Assembly (NCBI GenBank): GCA_964618785.1
Contig: CAZUCY010000053.1
Span: forward strand, 1 to 22,517
From: FEN-1297 sp964618785
Lineage (GTDB): Bacteria > Bacteroidota > Ignavibacteria > Ignavibacteriales > Ignavibacteriaceae
Length of the DNA stretch: 22,517 nucleotides
Direction of reading: 5' to 3'
Position 1 is the stretch's first letter, and each line of letters starts with the position of its first letter. Below, piece after piece: positions 12,745-21,874 of the stretch. The position numbers were made by a program, and so were the translations under genes. Under the pieces are notes generated by a model that saw only the letters and a list, made by a program, of their open reading frames with translations, did not search any database and was not told the origin of the DNA.

Positions 12745-14037
12745 ATGAAATTTAAATATTTGCATCCGCGTGATGAGATAATAGAAATAATAAACAGGAT
12801 ATACCAAAATGGAATGACAACAACTTCAGGAGGAAATCTGTCAATACTTGATGAAGACGCGTCAATATGGATAACTCCCAGGGGTGTTGATAAAGGGACG
12901 CTAAAACCCGAAGATATTGTAAGAGTATTTCCTGATGGAAGTACAGAGGGCACACATGAACCATCATCCGAATTACCGTTTCACAAAGCAGTATATGAAG
13001 CCAGGCAGGATATAAAAGCAGTCGTCCATGCACATCCACCTGCACTGGTATCCTTTGCCATAACCAGGAAAATACCTGATACACGGATAGTACCCAAAGC
13101 GAGTGAAATGTGCGGTACAGTAGGTTATGCAAAATATGCACTACCGGGCAGCGGGAAACTTGGGGAAGTTATTGCCGAAGTATTTAAGCAAAACAAAAAT
13201 ACCGCGCTTATGGAAAATCATGGTATAGTTACGGTGGGAAACAGTTTAATGCAAGCATTCCAGAGGCTTGAGACATTAGACTTTTGTGCAAGATTAACCC
13301 TCAAGGCTAATATTCTCGGCAAGGTAAAAGTACTGAGCGATAACGATCTGAAGCTTTCGCAAAGGGAAATAACATTTAAGGACTTTGAATTTACAAGCCA
13401 TTCTTCAAAGGAAAAGGAGTTAAGAAAAAGTATTATATCATTGATACACAGAAGTTATTCTCAGGATCTTGTAACAAGTATGGAAGGCACATTTTCAGCC
13501 AGAGTTGAAGGCGGTAAGTTTATTATAACCCCCTGGGGTATGGACAGAAAATATTTATCAGAAGATGACCTGGTGCTTATAGAAGGAGATAAGAAAGAAG
13601 CCGGTAAGCAGCCAAGCAGGAGTGTCAATCTTCATAGAGATATTTATGAAAAGAATCCAAATATAAATGCAATACTGATTGCTCACCCGCCAAACATCCT
13701 TGCATTTGGTATTAGCGGTGTTAAGTTTGACTCACGGATTATACCGGAAAGCTACCTTGTTTTGAGGGATGTGCTTACCCTTCCATATGGCTTGGAATTC
13801 AGAAAGGGAAAAAAAGGTGCACCAAATATTGCCGATATAATATCGGAAAAAGTGCCGGTAGTAATTTGTGAGAATGATTGTGTAATAGTAACCGGCAATT
13901 CGCTGCTTCAAAGTTATGACAGATTAGAAGTAGCAGAATTTTCAGCAAAGTCAATAATAGCCTCAAAAGCGATTGGCGAGGTTGTTCCAATAGGAAAATC
14001 CGAAATAACTGAACTGGAAAAAGCATTTAACTTTTAA
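12745..14037 (+). CDS. Two-domain class II aldolase/adducin-like protein, second domain degenerate
   Basis: A 430-residue cytoplasmic protein made of two copies of the class II aldolase fold (about 1-205 and 220-425). Domain 1 has the usual active site: SGGNLS, PSSELPFH with E76, HAHPP with zinc ligands H95 and H97, and ENHG with H159. Domain 2 keeps the layout but not the chemistry: SMEGTFS replaces SGGNLS, PSRS has S293 where E is expected, IAHPP has I312 in place of the first His, and ENDC has D378 in place of the third. Domain 1 may act on a fuculose- or ribulose-phosphate type sugar; domain 2 is probably structural or regulatory. The start follows AGGAAA. The gene stands alone, so the substrate is unknown. 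Confidence 0.88.
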   Translation: MKFKYLHPRDEIIEIINRIYQNGMTTTSGGNLSILDEDASIWITPRGVDKGTLKPEDIVRVFPDGSTEGTHEPSSELPFHKAVYEARQDIKAVVHAHPPALVSFAITRKIPDTRIVPKASEMCGTVGYAKYALPGSGKLGEVIAEVFKQNKNTALMENHGIVTVGNSLMQAFQRLETLDFCARLTLKANILGKVKVLSDNDLKLSQREITFKDFEFTSHSSKEKELRKSIISLIHRSYSQDLVTSMEGTFSARVEGGKFIITPWGMDRKYLSEDDLVLIEGDKKEAGKQPSRSVNLHRDIYEKNPNINAILIAHPPNILAFGISGVKFDSRIIPESYLVLRDVLTLPYGLEFRKGKKGAPNIADIISEKVPVVICENDCVIVTGNSLLQSYDRLEVAEFSAKSIIASKAIGEVVPIGKSEITELEKAFNF

Positions 14038-14161
14038 GCTGGTAAAAGTAAGTAATTACTAAAAATGAAGATGACTAAATGAAAAATAAATTTTATTAAC
14101 GATATTATTTTCTTGTATTAGTAAAATATTTACGGATAATTCGCATAAAAAAGTTTTGTAA

Positions 14162-14302
14162 TTTGCCGCTTCCTTAACGGGGATTCTCATAGGCTATATA
14201 TTCTTTATAACTACTTGTTTTGTATTAAATTCAAGATTACCATGGTTAGGTGAAGAGATAGATTGGTGGTTAATACGAAAGGATAAAGTTCATAATTGTT
14301 AA
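14162..14302 (+). pseudogene. C-terminal relic of a small membrane protein
   Basis: A frame with no usable start reads 46 residues to TAA at 14300. It begins with a hydrophobic, membrane-like segment (FAASLTGILIGYIFFITTCF) and continues with RLPWLGEEIDWWLIRKD. It follows an in-frame TAA directly. A hairpin with T run overlaps its stop codon (14301-14319), as at the end of a real gene. I do not recognise the family. It is most simply the tail of a lost gene. Confidence 0.35.
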
Positions 14303-14320
14303 CCGTTTCAACGGTTTTTA
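14301..14320 (+). terminator. Small intrinsic terminator
   Basis: AACCGTT (14301-14307) and AACGGTT (14310-14316) form an inverted repeat followed by TTTA. The tight centre means the real loop is about six bases on a five-pair stem. It matches the end of the relic frame next to it. Confidence 0.5.
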
Positions 14321-14407
14321 AATGGATAAAACAATAAGCGGTCAATTTGATAATGATTTAACTAAGACTATCCTTTATTGTTAATATATTAAAACTATAA
14401 TATATCT

Positions 14408-14431
14408 ATCCGGCAAATTGCTTTGCCGGAT
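14408..14431. terminator. Hairpin between convergent genes
   Basis: ATCCGGCAAA (14408-14417) pairs perfectly with TTTGCCGGAT (14422-14431) over TTGC. It lies about 30 bases beyond the stop of the minus-strand GH3 gene and between converging units, so it is a good candidate for its terminator, though no long T run follows on either strand. Confidence 0.7.
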
Positions 14432-14462
14432 TAAGCGCCTCTACATATTAAACTAACAACAA

Positions 14463-16961
14463 TTATTTTACATCTATATCGGACTGCAGTTTCAAATCCC
14501 TTGAAGAGCTGCCAACAGCTATTTTGTAACTGCCAGCGTCAACTATCCACTCTGCATTTTTTTCGCTGTAATAGGCAAATGCATTCCTGTTAAGCTTAAC
14601 AGTTACAGTTTTGGTTTCACCGGGATTTAAGGCGACTTTTGCAAAGCCTTTTAATTCTTTTACAGGTCTTTCAACATTTAACCCGTGTGAAGAAACATAA
14701 ACCTGTGCAACCTCTTCGCCTTTCACGCTGCCTGTATTTTTAATATTAAATATTACATTAAATGTGCTGCTGTCTGATGATGTAACATTTAAGCCTGAGT
14801 ATCCAAATGTTGTGTAAGATAAACCATACCCGAACGGAAACAACGGCTCTATACCGAACTTATCAAAGTGCCTGTAGCCCACGTATATATCGTCTGCGTA
14901 ATAAGTTCTTTCTTTAAGCACATTGTAAGTCGGGTAAGCGGAGCAGTCTTCCCATTTATGTGGGAATGTAACAGGGAGCTTTCCGGAAGGATTGTAATTG
15001 CCTAATAATACATCTGTAATTGCATTGCCGCCTTCAACACCGGGGAACCATGTTTCAACAACGCCTTTAACTTTGTTTATCCATTTGTCCATCAATACAG
15101 GGGAGCCGTTAGTAAGGACGACAATTGTATTCTTATTTACGGCAGCAACTTTTTCAATCAATTCATCCTGGGCATTTGGAAGAATTAAATCGTCTCTGTC
15201 CCTGCCTTCGGTTTCGATTTTGCTTGTTGTACCGACAGTAAGTAACACATAATCAGCCTTTTTTGCAGTTTCAACGGCTTTCTTTATCATATCCTCCCTC
15301 CCAGTCTGCCATCCTAAAAAAGCAACCGCGCCGCCGGTCTTTTCAAACAGGTCAAACCGTATCTTATAAAGTTTGCCTTTTTGCAATTTAACGGAAACAG
15401 TTTTTTTCAGCGCTGCATGAGGAAACCAGACGTCAATAACCATCTTATCATCAAGCCACAGGCGGCTGCCGTCGTCGCTTACAGTGCAAAGTGTATATTC
15501 GCCTGTTTGCGGAACTTTTAAGTAACCCGTCCATGTTACCGAGTAGTGGTCCATTTTAACGCCAGAACCCGGCCCGTTTTCGTCCCATATAAAATTAATT
15601 ACCGTATCAATCCTTTTTAATACGGGAGCGCCGCTTAAATCCATATTATTAAAAAACTCGGCATTCAGTCCGTTCTTCTTGCCTGTTTTATCTGTAAAAA
15701 GATACTTTGATTCTATTGCATTAGCCTGAACATTGTAATCAAATTCCACTCCTCTTAAAAAATTAATCTTCACATTTGCACGCAGTTTGTTCTTCAGCCC
15801 ATCTAAAAAAGAGACGGGATTTATAGGATTGACTTCCGAACTACCGCCGCCGCCTGTTCTTGCAGTATCTGCATCAGGACCAATTACGGCAATGGTCTTT
15901 AGATTATCCTTCTTTAGCGGTAATATATTCCCGTCGTTTTTTAATAGTACAATAGAGGCAAGCGATGTTTCATAAGCTATTTTACGGTTTTCAGCGCTGT
16001 TGATTAATGATTCATCTTTCACAGTTTCTTTATCAAATATTCCAAGTTTGAACATAATCGTTAAGATATTCTTAACTTTATTGTTTATTGCTGCAACAGG
16101 TATAACTCCCGATTCAACAGAGCTTTTTAAATTCTTTATATTCATAAAGTCGCCGTAGGGCATTTCAATATCCAGCGCTCCTTGTGCGGTAGGAATATCC
16201 GAATGGACAGCCCACCAGTCGCTCATAATCAGTCCTTTAAAGTTCCATTCATTTCTTAGCACTTCCCTAAGCAGATAATCATTTTCACTGGAAAAGCGCC
16301 CATTGACCTTATTGTAAGAACTCATAATACATAGAGCTCCCGCTTCGGTAACAGCGGCTTTGAAGGCGGGGAAATAAATTTCATTAAGCGCGCGCCTGCT
16401 TACAAAAACGTCAACATACATTCTGTCTATTTCTTCGTTGTTGGCGGCAAAATGTTTTACGGTTGCAGCAACGCCTTCATTCTGTACTCCTTTAATATAA
16501 CCGACGGCAATCCTTGAAGTAAGGAATGGGTCTTCGCCATAACTTTCAAAATCTCTTCCGCCCATGGGAATACGCGCGATATTTACACATGGGCCAAGTA
16601 TCACATTTCTGCCGTGTCCTTTTGTTTCTCTCCCAATGCCTCCGCCTACGCGGTAAATTAAATTAGTATCCCAGGTAGCTCCCATTGCAATCGGCGCCGG
16701 AAAAGCAGTGGATTTATCAAAACGCGCTCCGGCAGGCCCGTCGGTCATTTTTAGCTCAGGAATTCCAAGTCGTTTAATTTCCTTTGTAGCTATCCCGGTT
16801 CCTCCGATAAGATCGATTTTCTCATCAAGCGTCAGGCGGTTTAATAAATCTTCAACGCGTTTTTCAACAGGGGCCGCGGCATCCTGATAAGGAAGCTTCT
16901 CCTGTGCGTATTGTGTTGATGCAAATATGATGAATGAAAGTAAAAACAGTATTTTTCTCAT
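14463..16961 (-). CDS. Secreted GH3 beta-glucosidase with inserted PA14 domain
   Basis: I start at 16961 (832 residues), because AAAGGAGAATC precedes that ATG and the protein then opens with a clean signal peptide, MRKILFLLSFIIFASTQYAQ; the longer frame from 17027 would spoil it. The GH3 (beta/alpha)8 domain shows TDGPAGAR, GRDFESYGEDP, KHF (K169, H170) and the nucleophile D248 in IMSDWW. A PA14 domain (about 430-552, with TGYLKVPQTGEYT and SDDGSRLWLD) interrupts the second sandwich domain. That domain resumes with EGRDRDDLILP, whose Glu is the probable acid/base. A fibronectin-III-like domain (about 740-825) ends the protein. It should release glucose or related sugars from beta-linked oligosaccharides in the periplasm or outside. 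PA14 often narrows the site to short substrates. Confidence 0.93.
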   Translation of the reverse strand: MRKILFLLSFIIFASTQYAQEKLPYQDAAAPVEKRVEDLLNRLTLDEKIDLIGGTGIATKEIKRLGIPELKMTDGPAGARFDKSTAFPAPIAMGATWDTNLIYRVGGGIGRETKGHGRNVILGPCVNIARIPMGGRDFESYGEDPFLTSRIAVGYIKGVQNEGVAATVKHFAANNEEIDRMYVDVFVSRRALNEIYFPAFKAAVTEAGALCIMSSYNKVNGRFSSENDYLLREVLRNEWNFKGLIMSDWWAVHSDIPTAQGALDIEMPYGDFMNIKNLKSSVESGVIPVAAINNKVKNILTIMFKLGIFDKETVKDESLINSAENRKIAYETSLASIVLLKNDGNILPLKKDNLKTIAVIGPDADTARTGGGGSSEVNPINPVSFLDGLKNKLRANVKINFLRGVEFDYNVQANAIESKYLFTDKTGKKNGLNAEFFNNMDLSGAPVLKRIDTVINFIWDENGPGSGVKMDHYSVTWTGYLKVPQTGEYTLCTVSDDGSRLWLDDKMVIDVWFPHAALKKTVSVKLQKGKLYKIRFDLFEKTGGAVAFLGWQTGREDMIKKAVETAKKADYVLLTVGTTSKIETEGRDRDDLILPNAQDELIEKVAAVNKNTIVVLTNGSPVLMDKWINKVKGVVETWFPGVEGGNAITDVLLGNYNPSGKLPVTFPHKWEDCSAYPTYNVLKERTYYADDIYVGYRHFDKFGIEPLFPFGYGLSYTTFGYSGLNVTSSDSSTFNVIFNIKNTGSVKGEEVAQVYVSSHGLNVERPVKELKGFAKVALNPGETKTVTVKLNRNAFAYYSEKNAEWIVDAGSYKIAVGSSSRDLKLQSDIDVK

Positions 16962-17027
16962 GATTCTCCTTTTTAATAGATTCTTTGAAACTATGGAAGA
17001 CGGATTTTTAATAAAGCATAAAATCAT

Positions 17028-17461
17028 ATAGCTGACAGATAAAAATATGTTAATTGAGCTTAATTCTGCTGTTAAAAATAGATTAAATATAAACGGAAAT
17101 CTTGTATATACGTTTATTATTTTAGTGCATGCGTTATAAACAGGCAGGAAAAGGACTTTTTAATTATTCATAAGTGTAATAATTACACTTATCCGGCGCT
17201 GAAATAAGCTGGAAATTCAAATTCCCTATAAAAAACCGGATACGATTTTACCCTACGTTTTGGGATTAAAATTTATGAAGTGTAAAAACGATCATCAAGG
17301 AATTGCGGAAATTCTTCAATGAGTATTTTGAAATCATGATAGCTTGAAATTTTTTACGATTTTACAATGAGATGCGAATGCTCCTTTTTTAACTGGAATT
17401 TAATAAGTTGACCTTTAAAAAAAATTTGCAAGTCGGGTTTTTATATCGGAAAATCAATTGA
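17028..17461. other. Upstream region of the GH3 gene
   Basis: No gene is seen. The stretch holds the palindrome at 17171-17191 and otherwise AT-rich sequence. Promoters for the leftward GH3 gene should lie in or just left of it, but no confident -33/-7 or -35/-10 pair can be picked out. Confidence 0.45.
17171..17191. promoter_or_regulatory. 21-base perfect inverted repeat, candidate operator
   Basis: TAAGTGTAA (17171-17179) and TTACACTTA (17183-17191) are perfect inverted repeats separated by TAA. The centre and arm length fit a dimeric repressor or activator site. It lies about 210 bases upstream of the GH3 start. No regulator gene is adjacent. As a hairpin it would have a three-base loop and no T run, so a terminator is less likely. 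Confidence 0.45.
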
Positions 17462-17890
17462 GAGGGTACCTTTTTCAGTAATCCAAATGATACAAAGAAA
17501 TATTTGACAGGTAGTAATGAATGGTTTAATAAAGAATTTAAATCTGATTATCTGGATATTATTTCCGATAGCCAATATGCACTTATGAGATACTGGTTAT
17601 TAGGAACTTGGATGGCATCAAAAGCAAAAAAAGATTTTCACTTTGCTAATCTAATTCCCAATTTTAAGGAGGAAGAAATTGAAACTAATTTTGGAAAACA
17701 TATTATCCGAAATGAAAGAAGGAAATTCCAAAGGTTGACTTGAGAAAATCTATTTTCATTTATTGATTTAAAAATTCACACAGATGATAAAAAGTTGTTA
17801 TTAAATTACTTGTTGAATAAAACATTAGGATACGACAATAATAGTAAATTATTTCGTGCATTTTCCAATAAAACTTTTGCAGATAAATAA
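17462..17890 (+). pseudogene. Decayed gene of unknown function, one internal TGA
   Basis: One frame reads protein-like from 17462 to TAA at 17888, broken only by TGA at 17741 where Trp would fit (RLT-stop-ENLFSFIDLKI). The first part includes YLTGSNEWFNKEF, YLDIISDSQYALMRYWLLG and NFKEEEIETNFGKHII; the last includes LLLNYLLNKTLGYDNNSK. No ATG starts it; only an internal TTG at 17504 is available, and a TGA closes the frame at 17459. It looks like the C-terminal part of a larger protein that lost its start and gained a stop. I cannot name the family. Confidence 0.5.
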
Positions 17891-18082
17891 ATAGTTAAAT
17901 CTAATATCTAAACCCCTGAAGTAAGATATTGGTTAAGAATATAGTTAAAGAGTTTATTAAATAAATTAAATACACTTAATGTTGTAAGCCGATATTTATA
18001 TATTTTTGAAGTTGGTTTCATCAAATCCAAATCTCAAAATGACTTTTTAAGGATCGACTAAGTAATAAAAGGATATTCATAC

Positions 18083-21000
18083 ATGAAAACAAAAAGATTA
18101 AGTTTCTTTTTTTTATCTGCATCTTTGTTTATTTCATCGCTGTTAAGTGCTCAGCAATACACGAGTATTAATAAATGGCTCATTGCCGGATCGTTTACCG
18201 TTCAAGATAATTCAGATTTGCATTACAAATCATTTATTGACGAACCAATGATTGCGCCTAAATCAGGCGAAATGGCAGGTAAGTTTGTGTGGAAAGCTGT
18301 AGATCAGCATATAATTGATTTTTTAAATGTGGGATTTGCTGAAAAAACAAATGTAGTAGCTTATGCATTTGTATATGTATATTCAAAGGAAAATCAACTT
18401 GCAACTCTTCTTCTTGGTTGTGATGGCGGGGCAATGGTCTGGGTGAATGGTTTGTTGGTTTGGGATAAAGCTGCTCAACCTGGTGTGATCGGAAATGAGG
18501 ATAAGGTTGATATGCAATTATCCAAAGGTTACAATCGTGTTCTGGTAAAAGTGGACCATAGTATTTTTGACTGGGAGCTTGTTTGCAACCTGGCATCAAC
18601 CCAACCAGTTGAGATTAGCATAGACTACCCATCGGCAGGAGAACTGGCAAAAACCCAGGCTCTTGAGATAGTGAATGCTAATGTTTCGTACAAAGAAAAA
18701 AATGTTAGTATTATTATTAAAGCGGCAAATTACGGCAAATCAAGCGCTGATAATGTACAGTTCACGTTGCTTGTCGGCGATAATGCAAAATTACCTGAAA
18801 AGACAGAAAAGTCCATCCCTGCCGGAAGTACTGATTCTGTAGCGTTTGTTTTTCCTCTGAAACAAGGAGTTCAAATTCTTTCTCAACAAGGCAACCAATT
18901 ATCAATGGTATTTAAAGATGAAAAGAATTCCATATTATTGCCCAGCTCTCTCACGACGGATTTACTCATGCAGCTTGCTATGGATAAAGCCCTATGCGAT
19001 ACCGCAACACAAAAGATGGTAAATCAGTTTAATAATGCGAAAGAACTTTATGGTTCAGCTGTTAATTTGTCGTCAACGGCAATAACGGGTTTACAATATG
19101 CAGCCGATGACAAATACGATAAAATCAAATCGGTTCTTCAGGGTATGTTGCAGGAACTTATAAAAAATTCACCAGATCTGTCAAAGGACACTATTTGTGT
19201 TATTGGTCATGCCCACATGGATATGAACTGGCTATGGCCTTATTCCGAAACAAAAACGATGACGCACGATAACTTCCGGCAGGATGTGGCTTTAATGGAA
19301 AAATATCCAGACTTCAGGATGCTCCAGAGCCAGATTAGTATTTATAAGCATATTGAAAAAGTGGATCCGCCATTGTTCGAGAAAGTAAAGAAGTATGTGA
19401 AAGAAGGTCGTTTCGAACCTGTCGGCGGCATGTGGGTTGAAGGCGATTGCAACATGTCCGGAGGAGAGGCGCTCTGCAGGTCTTTCTTGCTCGGGCAAAG
19501 GTTTTTGTACGAACGTTTTGGTAAAATTGCCCACGTGGGCTGGCTACCTGATGATTTCGGGCATATTTCGCAGTTCCCCCAGATATTGAACCTTGCCGGA
19601 TGCAGCTATTACTACTTCGTGCGCTGCAACCCATACTCGGGCACTTTCTGGTGGAAAGGTCCGGACTCCTCGAAGGTCCTTTGCTTTTCAGGCAATGTGT
19701 ACAGCAACTCTATTTCACCATCAATCAAGAATGATGTAAATATGTTATCACCCGTGAAACGACGCATCCTTGTGCCTACCGGGGTTGGAGATCATGGCGG
19801 CGGTCCAACTCTGAAAGATATCAATACTATACATATGCTCGATTCAACTCCACACTATCCATCAATCAAATTTACCAATGCAGAGACTTTCTTTGAAGCA
19901 TCATTAAAAGAAATGGATGGAAGACCAACGCACAGGAGCGAGATGCAGTTTGTTTACGAAGGCTGCTATACCTCTATTGCCGAAATCAAAGAAAATACCC
20001 GGAAGAGCGAGCAATCGTTATATAAAACAGAATTTTTGTCCTGCCTGCGTTGGTTAAACGGTGAACCTTATCCTGCAAGCGATTTAAAGGATATGTGGGA
20101 AACAGTTGCATTCAACCAGTTCCATGATATTTTGCCTGGTTCGGCTATTTACGAAACATACCAGGATGCGGTGTCTGATCATAAAGCTGTTCAGAAAAAA
20201 GCTAACGATATATTTGAAACAGGGTTCCTTCACCTGGCAGACGAAATAACGTTCAAGACCGGCATTGGACAACCAATCGTGGCTATAAACATGCAGCCGC
20301 GCAGTAAAAAAACACTTGTAGAAGCCGAAATATTTACGTATGAACAACCTGTTACTGCCGACCTTTCCGCTTGGTGGGATTATTACGGATATAGCAATGT
20401 AAAACCAATGAATGGCACTACTTCAACTGTAGTGGTTCGCGATGATGCCGGGAAAATCTATCCCGCACAAATTACGGGCGGTAAGATATTTCCTCCCGGA
20501 TTCCATTCACGAATTCAGTTTGTTGTAGATAATATGCCAGCTGGTGGTTATAAAACTTTCTATGTTGATGCATCCAAACCTGGAATATCAACCGAGCCTA
20601 TTTCTGAAAAAGATGGTAAGTTTGAAACCGATTTCTTTACCGTTGCTTTTGATATGAAAACAGGTGATATCATCCAACTAATAGACAAACGCACAGGTAA
20701 AGATTTTGTCAGTGCCGATGGTCGTTTAAATAAATTGAGAATATATATGGAAGACTTTAAAAACTCTGATGCGTGGAACATCGGCGATATTAAAGAAATA
20801 CAAGATATTACTAACGTTGAAAGTGTTACCATTACACAAAACGGTCCTGTCCGTGCAACCGTTGAAGTGGTTAAGAAATGGGGACGTTCAAAATTTATCC
20901 AAAGGACATACATTTATAAAAACTATCCACGTATTGATTTTGATCTCGATGCCCATTGGTTTGAAACCAGTGATAGCGAACATAATACGCCATTCCTCAG

Positions 21001-21667
21001 AGCTACATTTGACCTAGCGATTGAAAACCCAACATTCTATAATCATGTTCCTTTTGCCGTGGTTATACGCCCTACAACTGGACAGGAAGTACCTGCGCAG
21101 CAATGGGTGGATATTTCCGATGGAAAAACTGGTATAGCGTTACTAAATAAAACCAAATTCGGTCATTCTTTTGAAAAAGGGCAGTTGAGGTTATCGCTGC
21201 TTCGCGCAACCCATTCTCCTGACATTTATCCCAATATTGGTGTTAATCATATTCAATATTCACTTTATCCTCATTCAGGAGACTGGAAAAACGGGGTTTG
21301 GGCAGAAGCTGAAAACTTTAATATTCCAGTGTATGCTGCAGAACCCCCGTCATTGGCATTAGTTAAAACCCACGCCACGAGGGCTGTCGAAGATTCATTG
21401 CTGATAGTTTCCCCATCAACAATAGTAATGAGCGGTATCAAACAAGCCGAAGACGGGAAAAATCTAATCATTCGACTTGCCGAAGTGTATGGTAATGAAA
21501 CATCGGCATCTATTACATTGCCTGTTATTGTCAAAGAAGCAAACCGTGTAAATATTATTGAGTTTCCACAGGAATCCGACAATAAACCAATTGTTAATGG
21601 GAAAAAGATTTATGTAAAAATTAAACCTCATGAGATTGTAACGTTGTCCATTAAATTGAACGATTAA
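18083..21667 (+). CDS. Secreted GH38 alpha-mannosidase
   Basis: A 1,194-residue protein with signal peptide MKTKRLSFFFLSASLFISS and cleavage after LLSA. Residues about 30-190 form a beta-sandwich-like region (KWLIAGSF, FVWKAVD, GAMVWVNGLLVWD) like those that bind sugars or support the fold. An Ig-like stretch follows. The GH38 catalytic domain begins near 370: HAHMD with zinc ligands H378 and D380, WLPDDFGH with D490 as the probable nucleophile and ligand, and GDHGGG with H571. The C-terminal beta domains extend to the end. The enzyme should remove alpha-linked mannose from mannans or N-glycan-type chains by a retaining mechanism. AAAAGG lies upstream of the start. It does not form an operon with the GH3 gene, which points the other way. 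Confidence 0.92.
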   Translation: MKTKRLSFFFLSASLFISSLLSAQQYTSINKWLIAGSFTVQDNSDLHYKSFIDEPMIAPKSGEMAGKFVWKAVDQHIIDFLNVGFAEKTNVVAYAFVYVYSKENQLATLLLGCDGGAMVWVNGLLVWDKAAQPGVIGNEDKVDMQLSKGYNRVLVKVDHSIFDWELVCNLASTQPVEISIDYPSAGELAKTQALEIVNANVSYKEKNVSIIIKAANYGKSSADNVQFTLLVGDNAKLPEKTEKSIPAGSTDSVAFVFPLKQGVQILSQQGNQLSMVFKDEKNSILLPSSLTTDLLMQLAMDKALCDTATQKMVNQFNNAKELYGSAVNLSSTAITGLQYAADDKYDKIKSVLQGMLQELIKNSPDLSKDTICVIGHAHMDMNWLWPYSETKTMTHDNFRQDVALMEKYPDFRMLQSQISIYKHIEKVDPPLFEKVKKYVKEGRFEPVGGMWVEGDCNMSGGEALCRSFLLGQRFLYERFGKIAHVGWLPDDFGHISQFPQILNLAGCSYYYFVRCNPYSGTFWWKGPDSSKVLCFSGNVYSNSISPSIKNDVNMLSPVKRRILVPTGVGDHGGGPTLKDINTIHMLDSTPHYPSIKFTNAETFFEASLKEMDGRPTHRSEMQFVYEGCYTSIAEIKENTRKSEQSLYKTEFLSCLRWLNGEPYPASDLKDMWETVAFNQFHDILPGSAIYETYQDAVSDHKAVQKKANDIFETGFLHLADEITFKTGIGQPIVAINMQPRSKKTLVEAEIFTYEQPVTADLSAWWDYYGYSNVKPMNGTTSTVVVRDDAGKIYPAQITGGKIFPPGFHSRIQFVVDNMPAGGYKTFYVDASKPGISTEPISEKDGKFETDFFTVAFDMKTGDIIQLIDKRTGKDFVSADGRLNKLRIYMEDFKNSDAWNIGDIKEIQDITNVESVTITQNGPVRATVEVVKKWGRSKFIQRTYIYKNYPRIDFDLDAHWFETSDSEHNTPFLRATFDLAIENPTFYNHVPFAVVIRPTTGQEVPAQQWVDISDGKTGIALLNKTKFGHSFEKGQLRLSLLRATHSPDIYPNIGVNHIQYSLYPHSGDWKNGVWAEAENFNIPVYAAEPPSLALVKTHATRAVEDSLLIVSPSTIVMSGIKQAEDGKNLIIRLAEVYGNETSASITLPVIVKEANRVNIIEFPQESDNKPIVNGKKIYVKIKPHEIVTLSIKLND

Positions 21668-21874
21668 AAAGAAATAATTAATTTGAAAAATAGGATTATA
21701 TGAAACTGTCCATATCCAAAACTTGATCCACATAAAAAAATACTGATGAATAGGGCAGTATAACAATTAATAAAAGAATAAGTATTGGTTGAAATATAAT
21801 TTGAAGGCACAAATTGAATGGTTCAGATTAGATTTTTAACGAAAAGAAAATTGAAATCCATAAATCAACTTACT

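Noticed and set aside
3544..17890. Possible reassignment of TGA to Trp, because two relic frames each carry a TGA at a place that could be Trp
   Set aside because: Intact genes here use TGG for Trp, and several end at TGA (for example at 5921 and after the acyl-CoA synthetase). One relic also has TAG. Decay explains both.
14463..21667. A polysaccharide utilisation locus
   Set aside because: No SusC/SusD pair or regulator is present; GH3 and GH38 genes face apart with a relic between them.
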